DNA from: an uncultured Burkholderiales bacterium
GTDB taxonomy: Bacteria; Pseudomonadota; Gammaproteobacteria; Burkholderiales; Burkholderiaceae_E
NCBI GenBank assembly: GCA_903898725.1
Contig: CAIUGQ010000401.1
Coordinates: 1 to 32,113, forward strand
DNA: 32,113 bases
Direction: 5' to 3'
The position numbers were made by a program, and so were the translations under genes. The notes below the pieces were generated by a model. It was not told where the DNA came from and did not search any database. It saw only the letters and a list, made by a program, of their open reading frames with translations. Shown piece after piece: positions 15,009 through 22,482 of the stretch. Each line of letters starts with the position of its first letter. Position 1 is the first letter of the stretch.

Positions 15009-16139
15009 ATGGACTTCGACTTCTCACCCGAGCAGAAGCAGCTCAAGGACCAGGTCCGACGCTATCTGACCGACCGCTGCGACAGCCGGGCGGTGCGCGT
15101 GATCCTCGATGGCCCCGAGCCCTACGACCGCGCGCTGTGGCGCGGGCTCGGCGAACTCGGCTATCTCGGTGCATCGATTCCCGAGGCCGACGGCGGACTC
15201 GGGCTCGGGCACCTCGAGGCCTGCGTGATCGGCGAGGAACTCGGCCGTGCGGTCGCGCCCGTGCCCTGGGACAGCTCGATCGCGCAGGTCGCAGAATGCC
15301 TCGTGGAGGCGGGCACCGCGGCTCAGCGGGCCCGCTGGCTGCCACGCCTGGCCGCAGGCGGCGCCGTGGGCGCCCTGGCCCTGGCCGAGGGCGCGGGGCG
15401 CGTGGACGCAGGCTCGATCCGATGCACCGCACGCGCCTCGGGCGATGGCGGCGCCGCGCTGTCTGGCGTCAAGATCGCCGTCGCCGACGGGGACGTGGCC
15501 GATGTCGCGGTCGTCGCCGCGCTCGATGCGCCCGGCTCGGTCTCGCTCTATCTGCTGGATCTCGACGGATCGGGCGTCGTGCGCACGTCCGTGCGAACCC
15601 TCGATCCCACGCGCAGCCATGCGACGCTCGCCTTCGATGGCGCGATCGCCGAGCGGCTCGGTGCGGCCGGGGCCGGGCTCGCGATCCTCGAGCGCGTCCT
15701 CGATCGTGCCGCGGTGCTCGTCGCCTTCGCCCAGCTCGGCGGCGCCGACCGCGCGCTCGAGACGGCGGTCGAGTATGCGCAGGGCCGGTTCGCCTTCGGA
15801 CGGCCGATCGGCTCGCTGCAGGCGGTCAAGCACCTGCTCGCCGACATGTACGTCTCGGCCACGCTGGCGCGGTCGAACTGCTACTGGGCGGCCTGGGCCC
15901 TGGCCACCGGGTCGTCCGAGCTGCCGGTCGCGGCGGCCAGCGCCCGCGTCGCCGCGACGCAGGCCTACCAGCTCTGCTCGCGCGACGGGCTGCAGGTGCA
16001 TGGCGGCATGGGCTTCACCTGGGCGCTCGACTGTCACCTGCACTACCGCCGCTCGAACCTGCTCGCGCTGTCGCTCGGCGGGCCGTCGCAGTGGGAGGAC
16101 CGGCTGGTCGGCCTGCTGCGCGACCCGGTGGCGGCATGA
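15009..16139 (+). CDS. Acyl-CoA dehydrogenase, smaller subunit type
   Basis: A 376-residue flavoprotein. ATG 15009 has a strong ribosome-binding site, GGGGAGG, ending 5 bp upstream. The N-terminal helical domain begins DFDFSPEQKQLKDQVRRYL, the mid beta-domain spans about 118-210, and the C-terminal helical domain contains the FAD/dimer motif RFAFGRPIGSLQAVKH (260-275) and LQVHGGMGFTW (328-338). In many relatives an acidic residue follows GFTW; here it is Ala339. The mid domain lacks the usual clear SEPxAGSD flavin motif (ALALAEGAGRVDAGS instead). Together with the adjacent second dehydrogenase this suggests one half of a heteromeric enzyme of the kind known from actinobacterial steroid catabolism. 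Substrate unknown. It is 22 bp upstream of the second dehydrogenase. Confidence 0.88.
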   Translation: MDFDFSPEQKQLKDQVRRYLTDRCDSRAVRVILDGPEPYDRALWRGLGELGYLGASIPEADGGLGLGHLEACVIGEELGRAVAPVPWDSSIAQVAECLVEAGTAAQRARWLPRLAAGGAVGALALAEGAGRVDAGSIRCTARASGDGGAALSGVKIAVADGDVADVAVVAALDAPGSVSLYLLDLDGSGVVRTSVRTLDPTRSHATLAFDGAIAERLGAAGAGLAILERVLDRAAVLVAFAQLGGADRALETAVEYAQGRFAFGRPIGSLQAVKHLLADMYVSATLARSNCYWAAWALATGSSELPVAAASARVAATQAYQLCSRDGLQVHGGMGFTWALDCHLHYRRSNLLALSLGGPSQWEDRLVGLLRDPVAA

Positions 16140-16161
16140 GCGCCCCGAACCGGAGCCGTTC

Positions 16162-17409
16162 ATGAACTTCGACGACACCCCGACCGAAGCCGCCTTCCGC
16201 GCCGAGGCGCGGGCCTGGATCCGCGCGAACGCGCCGCACGACCTGCACGACGAGCTGGCCGCGGCCGGCTTCGGCCAGCCCGCGCTGCGCAGCCGCGACC
16301 TGATGAGCGCCGCACGCGCCTGGCAGAAGCAGAAGCACGCCGCCGGCTGGGCGTGCCTGCACTGGCCGCGCGAGTACGGCGGGCGCGGCGCGACGCCGAT
16401 CGAGCGCGTCATCTGGGACCAGGAGGAGGGCGTCTACGGCAAGCTGTCGCGCGTGTTCATCATCGGCCACGGCATGTGCGGCCCGACCGTGATGGCCTAC
16501 GCCGACGAGGCACAGAAGCGCCGTCTGCTGCCGCCCCTGGCGGCCGGCGACGAGGTCTGGTGCCAGATGTTCTCCGAGCCGTCGGCGGGCTCCGATCTCG
16601 CCGGGCTGCGCACGCGTGCCGTGCGCGATGGCGACGACTGGGTGGTCGACGGCCAGAAGATCTGGACCAGCGGCGCGCACCTCTCGGACTGGGGCATCCT
16701 GCTGGTGCGCACCGACACCGAGGTGCCGAAGCACGAGGGCCTGACGATGTTCTTCGTGCACATGAAGTCCCCGGGCATCGAGATCCGCCCGATCCGCCAG
16801 GTCAACGGCGAGTCGCACTTCAACGAGGTGTTCTTCACCGGCCTGCGCATCCCCGATGCCCAGCGTCTGGGCGCGGTGGGCGCAGGCTGGCGGGTGTCGC
16901 TGCACACCCTGATGAACGAGCGGCTGTCGATCGGCGCTGGCATGCCGACCGGCTTTCCCCAGATGCTCGAGCTGTGCTGCCGCCTCGAGGCCGGCGGCGG
17001 GCGCGCGGTCGACGATCCGGCGGTGCGTGCACGTCTCGCGACCTGGGCGATCCGCACCAGCGGCCTGAAGTACACCGCGTGGCGAAGCATCTCGGCGCTG
17101 TCGCGCGGCGAGATGCCCGGCCCCGAGAACTCGATCGGCAAGCTCGTCGCCGGCCGCACGCTGCAGGAGATCGCGGCGTTCGCGCTCGACCTGCAGGGGC
17201 GCGCCGGGGTGCTGGTCGATCCCGAGCTCGCCGAGGCCGGTGCGGCCTTCCAGGCGATGCTGATGCGCTCGCCGGCGACCCGGATCGAGGGCGGCACCGA
17301 CGAGATCCTGCGCAACGTGATCGCCGAGCGGGTGCTCGGGCTGCCGCCCGATCTGCGGGCCGATCGCGGCATTCCGTTCAGCCGTGTCCCGACCGGCAGC
17401 GCGCAGTGA
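16162..17409 (+). CDS. Acyl-CoA dehydrogenase, larger subunit type
   Basis: A 415-residue flavoprotein with a ribosome-binding site CGGAG 6 bp before ATG 16162. The flavin-binding motif FSEPSAGSDLAGL (137-149), QKIWTSGAHLSDWGILLVRT (165-184), the MNERLSIGAG segment with Glu253 (251-260), and the C-terminal EGGTDEILRNVIAERVLGL (from about 376) are all clear. This is the FadE26/FadE-like large form that often pairs with a smaller partner encoded next door. By family it would introduce a trans-2,3 double bond into an acyl-CoA and pass electrons to ETF. Chain or ring specificity cannot be told from sequence. It is followed 73 bp later by a CoA-transferase. Confidence 0.92.
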   Translation: MNFDDTPTEAAFRAEARAWIRANAPHDLHDELAAAGFGQPALRSRDLMSAARAWQKQKHAAGWACLHWPREYGGRGATPIERVIWDQEEGVYGKLSRVFIIGHGMCGPTVMAYADEAQKRRLLPPLAAGDEVWCQMFSEPSAGSDLAGLRTRAVRDGDDWVVDGQKIWTSGAHLSDWGILLVRTDTEVPKHEGLTMFFVHMKSPGIEIRPIRQVNGESHFNEVFFTGLRIPDAQRLGAVGAGWRVSLHTLMNERLSIGAGMPTGFPQMLELCCRLEAGGGRAVDDPAVRARLATWAIRTSGLKYTAWRSISALSRGEMPGPENSIGKLVAGRTLQEIAAFALDLQGRAGVLVDPELAEAGAAFQAMLMRSPATRIEGGTDEILRNVIAERVLGLPPDLRADRGIPFSRVPTGSAQ

Positions 17410-17449
17410 GGCCCGCGATGAGGCCCGCGGTGACGATGCATCGCGGTGG

Positions 17450-17455
17450 CAGAAT
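17450..17455 (+). promoter_or_regulatory. Candidate -10 element (CAGAAT) before the CoA-transferase
   Basis: CAGAAT lies 27 bp before the ATG at 17483 in a 73-bp gap that also holds a 10-bp palindrome CGATGCATCG at 17434-17443, where a -35 region or operator would fall. It could give the CoA-transferase an internal promoter. Evidence is positional only. Confidence 0.25.
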
Positions 17456-17482
17456 CGCCGCCTCGACCACGAGGAACCCCGC

Positions 17483-18661
17483 ATGGACGCACTGCACGGC
17501 CTGAAGGTGCTCGAGCTCGGCCAGCTGATCGCCGGGCCGTTCGCCGGCAAGACGCTCGCCGACTTCGGCGCCGACGTCGTCAAGATCGAGCCGGTCGAGG
17601 GCGGCGATCCGCTGCGCACCTGGCGGCTGCTGCGCGACGGCACCTCGGTGTGGTGGGAGGTGCAGTCGCGCAACAAGCGCTCGGTGGCGCTCGACCTGCG
17701 CACGGCCGAGGGCCAGGAGGCGGTGCGCGCGCTCGCGGCCGAGGCCGACGTGCTGATCGAGAACTTCAAGCCCGGCACCCTGGAGGGCTGGGGGCTCGGC
17801 TGGGACGCGCTGCACGCGCTCAATCCCGGGCTGATCATGCTGCGCATCTCGGGCTTCGGGCAGACCGGCCCGTATGCGGGCAAGCCCGGCTTCGGCGTGC
17901 TCGGCGAGGCGATGGGTGGTCTGCGTCACCTCACGGCCGAGCCCGGTCGGGTGCCGGTGCGCGTGGGCGTCTCGATCGGCGACACGCTGGCCGCGCTGCA
18001 CGGCGTGATCGGCGTGCTGACGGCGCTGCGCCATCGCGAGGTCAACGGCGGGCAGGGGCAGGTCATCGACGTCGCGCTCTACGAGAGCGTGTTCAACGTG
18101 ATGGAGAGCCTGCTGCCCGAGTACGACGCGTTCGGCGTCGTCCGCGGTGCCGCGGGCAGCGCGCTGCCCGGCATCGCGCCGAGCAACGCCTATCCGTGTG
18201 CCGACGGCGCGTACGTGCTGGTGGCGGGCAACGGCGACAGCATCTTCCGGCGGCTGATGCAGGCGATCGGGCGCGCCGATCTCGCGACCGATCCCGGCCT
18301 CGCCCGCAACGACGGCCGGGTGCCGCGTGTCGAGGAGATCGACGCCGCGATCCGCGACTGGACCTCGCGCCGTCCGATCGACGCGGTGATCGCGACCCTC
18401 GAGGCCGCGGGCGTGCCCGTCGGGCGCATCTACTCGGTGGCCGACATCGCCGCCGACCCGCAGTACAACGCGCGCGAGATGATCGTGCAGACGCACGACG
18501 TCGAGGGGCGGCCGCTGAAGGTGCCCGGCATCGTCCCCAAGCTCGCCGACACCCCGGGGCGGATGCGCACGCCCGCGCCGCGGCTCGGGCAGCACACCGA
18601 CGAGGTGCTCGCGCAGCGGGGCTGGCCGCAGCGGCCACCCGATCCCAAGGACGCCGGCTGA
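17483..18661 (+). CDS. CaiB/BaiF (class III) CoA-transferase
   Basis: A 392-residue enzyme with ATG 17483 preceded by GAGGA. It opens with LHGLKVLELGQLIAGPFAGKTLADFGADVVKIEP-type sequence typical of the family (about residues 4-37), followed by NKRSVALDLRTAEG (about 64-77) and LIENFKPGTLEGWGLG (91-106). The catalytic Asp is Asp167 in VGVSIGDTLAALHG, and the C-terminal half has the GGQGQVIDVALYESVF segment. By family it moves CoA between carboxylic acids through an enzyme-bound anhydride. Here it presumably activates the substrate oxidised by the two dehydrogenases. The start at 17483 is preferred to an upstream in-frame start at 17384 that overlaps the previous gene. Confidence 0.93.
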   Translation: MDALHGLKVLELGQLIAGPFAGKTLADFGADVVKIEPVEGGDPLRTWRLLRDGTSVWWEVQSRNKRSVALDLRTAEGQEAVRALAAEADVLIENFKPGTLEGWGLGWDALHALNPGLIMLRISGFGQTGPYAGKPGFGVLGEAMGGLRHLTAEPGRVPVRVGVSIGDTLAALHGVIGVLTALRHREVNGGQGQVIDVALYESVFNVMESLLPEYDAFGVVRGAAGSALPGIAPSNAYPCADGAYVLVAGNGDSIFRRLMQAIGRADLATDPGLARNDGRVPRVEEIDAAIRDWTSRRPIDAVIATLEAAGVPVGRIYSVADIAADPQYNAREMIVQTHDVEGRPLKVPGIVPKLADTPGRMRTPAPRLGQHTDEVLAQRGWPQRPPDPKDAG

Positions 18662-18701
18662 GGGCCGCGCGGCCGCCGATTCCCCCGACACGGAGACCTC
18701 C

Positions 18702-19193
18702 ATGACCGACCGACCGCCGCCCGCGGGCGCCGAACTTCCGCGCCTGGGCCAGGGCTTCCACTGGCAGGACCTCGCGGTCGGCCAGCGCATGCGCACCTTC
18801 CGCCGCACCGTCACCGAGGCCGACCTGGTCGGCTTCATCGGCGTCACCGGCATGCTCGAGGCGATCTTCATCGACGCCCATCACGAGGGCGGCGCGATCG
18901 CCGGCCGGCCGGTGCCCGCCGTGCTGACCTACTCGCTGATCGAGGGCTTCCTGCTGCAGACGATGATCCAGGGCACCGGCCTCGCGTCGCTCGAGCTGCA
19001 CAAGCGCATCCTCGCGCCGGTGCTGGTCGGCGACACGATCGAGGCCGAGGTCGAGGTCCTGTCGATCCGTCCGACCTCCAAGAGCGGGCGGGCCGTCGTC
19101 GGCTCGCGCGTCGACGTCTACAACCAGCGCCGCGAGCAGGTGATGACCTACGAGGTCAAGCGTCTGCTCGCCGGCCGTCCGTCGCCCGCCTGA
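18702..19193 (+). CDS. MaoC-like hotdog protein with degenerate hydratase motif
   Basis: A 163-residue protein with a ribosome-binding site CGGAGA before ATG 18702. The region from WQDLAVGQRMRTFRRTVTEADLVGFIGVTG (about 21-50) and the later LAPVLVGDTIEAEVEV (about 104-119) match the MaoC/(R)-specific enoyl-CoA hydratase fold. In active members VTG is followed by D-x-N-P-x-H; here it is VTGMLEAIFID, so the catalytic Asp is Met51 and the His is Phe56. The fold is probably kept without hydratase chemistry, so it may be a structural partner, a thioesterase-like protein or a regulator. Position in the acyl-CoA module, 40 bp after the CoA-transferase and 29 bp before the flavoprotein gene, argues for a role with acyl-CoA. 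Confidence 0.75.
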   Translation: MTDRPPPAGAELPRLGQGFHWQDLAVGQRMRTFRRTVTEADLVGFIGVTGMLEAIFIDAHHEGGAIAGRPVPAVLTYSLIEGFLLQTMIQGTGLASLELHKRILAPVLVGDTIEAEVEVLSIRPTSKSGRAVVGSRVDVYNQRREQVMTYEVKRLLAGRPSPA

Positions 19194-19222
19194 GCGAGCG
19201 GCCTGTCCCGGAGCGCCGCCCG

Positions 19223-20335
19223 ATGTCCACAGAGTCCCTGTTCCAACCCCTCCGCGTCGGGCGCCTGCCGCTGGCGCACCGCGTCGTGATGGCGCCGCTC
19301 ACCCGGATGCGCGCGAGCGTCCCCGGCTGCGTGCCCACCGCGCTGAATGCGCACTACTACGCGCAGCGCGCCACGCCCGGCGGGCTGATCATCGCCGAGG
19401 CCTCGCAGGTCGATCCCGGCGGGCGGCTCGCACCGAGCACCCCCGGCATCCATTCGCCCGAGCAGATCGAGGGGTGGCGCGGCGTGGTCGACGCGATCCA
19501 TGCGAAGGGCGGGGCGGTCTACCTGCAGCTCTGGCACGTCGGGCGCCTGTCGCACTCGTCCTACCAGGCCGACGGCGGCCCGCCGGTGTCCGCGTCGGCG
19601 GTGCCCGCCACCGGGTCGGTCCGCACCGCTTCGGGCGGCAGCGAGCCGTTCCAGGTGCCGCGCGCGCTGCGCAGTGACGAGATCCCGGCGCTGATCGAGA
19701 CCTACGCCCGCGCCGCGCGCAACGCGATGGCGGCCGGCTTCGACGGTGTCGAGATCCACGGTGCCAACGGCTACCTGCTCGAGCAGTTCCTGCAGTCGCG
19801 CACGAACCTGCGCGAGGACGCCTGGGGCGGCTCGATCGAGGGCCGCGCGCGGCTGCTGCTCGAGGTCACGCAGGCGGTGGCCGCGGTCTGCGGCGCCGAT
19901 CGCGTCGGCGTGCGACTGTCGCCGTACGGCGTGGCCAACGGCAGCGGCGAGGCCGACCCGCAGCCGCTGTACCGGCACGTCATCCGCGCGCTCGACGCGA
20001 TGGATCTGGCCTACCTGCACCTCATCGAGCCGCGTGCGAGCGGCGCGGGGCAGGCGGAGGTCGACCACGCCGGCGTGCCCTCGGCGGCCGAACTGTTCCG
20101 GCCCGACTGGCGCGGCGTGCTGATCGCCGCGGGCAACTTCAAGGGCGACAGCGCCGCGCGAATGGTCGCCGACGGGCATGCCGACGCGATCGCGTTCGGC
20201 CGGCTCTTCATCTCCAACCCCGACCTGCCCGCGCGGCTGCGCGCGGGGGCCGCACTGACCCCGTACGACCGCTCGACCTTCTACACGCAGGGCGAGGCGG
20301 GCTACATCGACTACCCGACGATGGACGTGGCCTGA
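19223..20335 (+). CDS. Old Yellow Enzyme family alkene reductase
   Basis: A 370-residue FMN protein, NAD(P)H-dependent and expected to reduce the double bond of activated alkenes (enones, maleimides, nitro compounds). The N-terminus has LFQPLRVGRLPLAHRVVMAPLTRMR (6-30). The substrate-anion site is IHGANGY with His179, Asn182 and Tyr184. The phosphate-binding end includes AIAFGRLFISNPDLP and the C-terminus GYIDYPT, both standard in classical OYEs. The His/Asn pair is as in plant OPR and yeast OYE, not the His/His of E. coli NemA. Start ATG 19223 has CGGAG upstream. It closes the acyl-CoA module and might act on an unsaturated intermediate or serve stress defence. Confidence 0.92.
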   Translation: MSTESLFQPLRVGRLPLAHRVVMAPLTRMRASVPGCVPTALNAHYYAQRATPGGLIIAEASQVDPGGRLAPSTPGIHSPEQIEGWRGVVDAIHAKGGAVYLQLWHVGRLSHSSYQADGGPPVSASAVPATGSVRTASGGSEPFQVPRALRSDEIPALIETYARAARNAMAAGFDGVEIHGANGYLLEQFLQSRTNLREDAWGGSIEGRARLLLEVTQAVAAVCGADRVGVRLSPYGVANGSGEADPQPLYRHVIRALDAMDLAYLHLIEPRASGAGQAEVDHAGVPSAAELFRPDWRGVLIAAGNFKGDSAARMVADGHADAIAFGRLFISNPDLPARLRAGAALTPYDRSTFYTQGEAGYIDYPTMDVA

Positions 20336-20370
20336 GCCGGGGGCGGTTCGGGGTCTGCGTCCGGGGCCGT

Positions 20371-20376
20371 CATACT
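20371..20376 (+). promoter_or_regulatory. Candidate -10 element (CATACT)
   Basis: CATACT lies 43 bp before the start of the acidic hypothetical gene in an otherwise GC-rich 84-bp gap. The same hexamer precedes the SirB1 gene at 22451. No -35 box is obvious. Confidence 0.3.
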
Positions 20377-20419
20377 GACGGCATCGACCGCAGCCCCGGC
20401 ACCCCCGGAGACCCACGCC

Positions 20420-20857
20420 ATGCGCAGCACCTTCATCGCCATGCTCCACTACAGCCAGGACCTCGACGCCTGGCTGCACCTGACCGGCTGGGATTCCCCG
20501 CCGAACGACCGCGACACGATGGCGGCCCTCAGGCAGATCGAGACGCAGACCGACGAGGTCATCGCCGCCCGGGGCGAGCCCGCGTTCACGCCCTTCGTGC
20601 TGATGGGCGGCACCCTCGATTCGGCGCAGTCGCCGCACGAGGTGCAGAAGCTCTGGCGGCTCGCGCCCGAACTGGCCGAGCGGCTGCTGCAGCAGCTCGA
20701 GCAGCGCGGCACCGAAGAGGCCATCGACGACGCGATCGCGGAATGGGAGGGCACGCGCGCCGAGCACGGTGACGACGCGCTCAGCCTCGACCTCGACGAC
20801 TACGTCGGGGTCGATTTCGCCGACCTCGCCGAGCGCGCCTACGCCCCTCACGGGTGA
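20420..20857 (+). CDS. Acidic hypothetical protein
   Basis: A 145-residue protein of no family I recognise. ATG 20420 follows CCGGAGACCCACGCC, a good ribosome-binding site. There is no signal peptide or membrane helix. The sequence is strongly acidic, with a helical middle (HEVQKLWRLAPELAERLLQQLEQRG, about residues 73-98) and an Asp-rich C-terminal part (DDALSLDLDDYVGVDFADLAE). GC-rich codon use is like its neighbours. It has its own promoter-like hexamer and lies between the OYE gene and an exported-protein pair. It is probably a real gene because the coding frame, start site and codon bias agree; the function is unknown. Confidence 0.7.
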   Translation: MRSTFIAMLHYSQDLDAWLHLTGWDSPPNDRDTMAALRQIETQTDEVIAARGEPAFTPFVLMGGTLDSAQSPHEVQKLWRLAPELAERLLQQLEQRGTEEAIDDAIAEWEGTRAEHGDDALSLDLDDYVGVDFADLAERAYAPHG

Positions 20858-20901
20858 GCCGCGCGCGGCCCTGGCGCCGCGACCGCAGCGCCCGAGTCGG
20901 C

Positions 20902-20907
20902 TATCCT
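20902..20907 (+). promoter_or_regulatory. Candidate -10 element (TATCCT) for the exported-protein/DUF2145 pair
   Basis: TATCCT occurs 49 bp before ATG 20957. The same hexamer precedes the DUF4254 gene. The -35 region is not clear. Confidence 0.3.
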
Positions 20908-20956
20908 CGCATCGGGTACCACGACGACGACCGTGGCCATCGACATCGGAGCCTCC

Positions 20957-21418
20957 ATGCCTCTCGTTCGACCGCATCTGTTCAGCACCGCCCTCGTGCT
21001 CGCCGCCACCTGCGTCCCCGTTGCCGCGGGCAGCCTCGTCGGCTCATCGGCTGCGGGCGGTTCGTCCGCTTCGTCGGCCGCCTCCGACTCGGTCGGCACC
21101 TCGAGCGACAGCTCGACCAAGGTGGTCGCCAACGCGGAGGGCCCGTACCGCATCGTCGAGGTCAGCCCGGTGCCCGAGCGGCCCGGCATGGTGCGCGTCA
21201 AGCTGCTGGCGCTGGCCGATCGGCCTGACGAGACGGTGCTGCTGTACCTGCCGCAGCAGACCTTCGAGCGCGCCGGCCTCGCGCCGGGCGGCACGATCAC
21301 AGCGCAGCAGCGCCCCTACGGCGTCGAGTTCGCGCATGCCGACACGCGTCGCGCGTTCTTCCTGCTGCTCAGCGACGACGTGCAGCGCGAGCTCCGCTCG
21401 AACCCCGTCTCCCTCTGA
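20957..21418 (+). CDS. Small exported protein encoded with DUF2145
   Basis: A 153-residue protein. ATG 20957 is chosen over an upstream in-frame ATG at 20933 because GGAG lies 5 bp before it and a classical signal peptide starts there (MPLVRPHLFS, hydrophobic core, VPVAAG, cleavage near residue 25). A Ser/Gly/Ala linker (about 25-52) is followed by a compact domain of about 90 residues: EGPYRIVEVSPVPERPGMVRVKLLAL, then LYLPQQTFERAGLAPG, then RPYGVEFAHADTRRAFFLLL. I recall similar small proteins beside DUF2145 genes in Burkholderiales but know no function. It ends 8 bp before the next gene, so the two are surely co-transcribed. It is periplasmic by prediction. Confidence 0.8.
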   Translation: MPLVRPHLFSTALVLAATCVPVAAGSLVGSSAAGGSSASSAASDSVGTSSDSSTKVVANAEGPYRIVEVSPVPERPGMVRVKLLALADRPDETVLLYLPQQTFERAGLAPGGTITAQQRPYGVEFAHADTRRAFFLLLSDDVQRELRSNPVSL

Positions 21419-21426
21419 CGCCCGTC

Positions 21427-22383
21427 GTGCGGGACGCGCCCGCGCGGCGCCTCGCGCGCGCGCTCGTCTGCGCCGCCCTGCTGGTGCCCGGCCCCTGGGT
21501 CGCGGCGCAGGCGGGGGCGCTTCGTTACTGTGACCCGCCCACCGAGCTGGACGCCGCGCAGCAGGACGTGCTGCTGCGGTTCGGGGCTGTCATCCGATCG
21601 ACGCTGGAGGCCTCGGGCGCGCCGCTCGCGCTCGTCGCGCGCTCGGGTCTGGACCTGTCGCGGTTCGGCATGCGCTATTCGCACGCCGGCATCAGCCTGC
21701 GCGCGAGCGAGAACGGGCCGTGGTCGATCCGCCAGCTCTACTTCGACTGCGGCGAGCGCCGTCCGCGCCTCTTCGACGAAGGGGTGTCGGGCTTTCTCGC
21801 CGGCACCGGCGATCCCGCCATCGGCTGGTTCTCGGCGGTGCTGCTCCCGGACACCGACGGCGCCGTGACGCGCGCGGCGAGCGACAAGCGCGTCGCGCTG
21901 CGCCTGGTCGGCGCCACCTACAGCGCGAACGCCCATGCGTGGGCCGTGCGCTACCAGAACTGCAACCAGTGGGTGGCGGAACTGCTCGGCGTCGCCTGGG
22001 GCGGGCTGGGAACAGAGCGGGCGACCGACGCCGCACCGGACGCCCCCGATCCGGACCTGCGCGTCGCGGCACAGCGCTGGCTGCGCGAGCAGGGTTATGC
22101 ACCTTCGCGCTTCGAGGTCGGCGACCCGGTGCTGATGTGGCTCGGCGGCGTGCTGCCCTGGCTGCACCGCGACGATCATCCCGCCGAGGACCTCGGCCAG
22201 TGGCGCTTTCGCGTCAGCATGCCCGCATCGATCGATGCCTTCGCGCGCGCGCAGGTCCCGGGGGCGCGGCGCATCGAGTTCTGTCATGCCGGGCGGCGCA
22301 TCGTCGTCCGCGAGGGCTGGGAGCCGATCGCGGAGGGCTGCGTGCCGGGCCCTGCCGATCGGGTGATCTCGCTCGACCCGTGA
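21427..22383 (+). CDS. Exported DUF2145 family protein, possible permuted NlpC/P60-like hydrolase
   Basis: A 318-residue protein starting at GTG 21427. Residues 1-30 are a signal peptide (ARRLARALVCAALLV, then AAQAGA). The DUF2145 body has LARSGLDLSRFGMRYSHAGISLR-like sequence (about 69-92), WSIRQLYFDCGERRPRLFDEG (about 99-119), and YQNCNQWVAELLGVAW (176-191). The order of His86 in YSHAGI followed by Cys179 in NCNQWV resembles circularly permuted NlpC/P60 papain-like enzymes, in which His comes before Cys. A hydrolase or acyltransferase function in the periplasm is therefore possible, but this is my inference. Other cysteines (35, 108, 275, 308) may form disulfides. It is co-transcribed with the small exported protein 8 bp upstream. 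Confidence 0.82.
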   Translation: MRDAPARRLARALVCAALLVPGPWVAAQAGALRYCDPPTELDAAQQDVLLRFGAVIRSTLEASGAPLALVARSGLDLSRFGMRYSHAGISLRASENGPWSIRQLYFDCGERRPRLFDEGVSGFLAGTGDPAIGWFSAVLLPDTDGAVTRAASDKRVALRLVGATYSANAHAWAVRYQNCNQWVAELLGVAWGGLGTERATDAAPDAPDPDLRVAAQRWLREQGYAPSRFEVGDPVLMWLGGVLPWLHRDDHPAEDLGQWRFRVSMPASIDAFARAQVPGARRIEFCHAGRRIVVREGWEPIAEGCVPGPADRVISLDP

Positions 22384-22450
22384 GCGCGATGCCGCCGCGC
22401 GTACCCCGCGGGTGCGACGCAGCGCTTCGTCTTCAGGGTCGCGTCTGAGT

Positions 22451-22456
22451 CATACT
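22451..22456 (+). promoter_or_regulatory. Candidate -10 element (CATACT) for the SirB1 gene
   Basis: CATACT lies 26 bp before ATG 22483 in the 99-bp gap after the DUF2145 gene. It is one of several similar lone hexamers upstream of genes in this window. No -35 box is clear. Confidence 0.3.
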
Positions 22457-22482
22457 CCGCGCCACACCCGCTCACCGCCCCC

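Noticed and set aside
18663..18674. Palindrome GGCCGCGCGGCC after the CoA-transferase
   Set aside because: All-GC palindromes of this length are common by chance in such DNA, and it lacks a T-tract or a position over a promoter.
16015..20977. Several long minus-strand open frames across the acyl-CoA module and OYE gene
   Set aside because: All are antisense to proteins with clear catalytic motifs and show only shadow-like composition.
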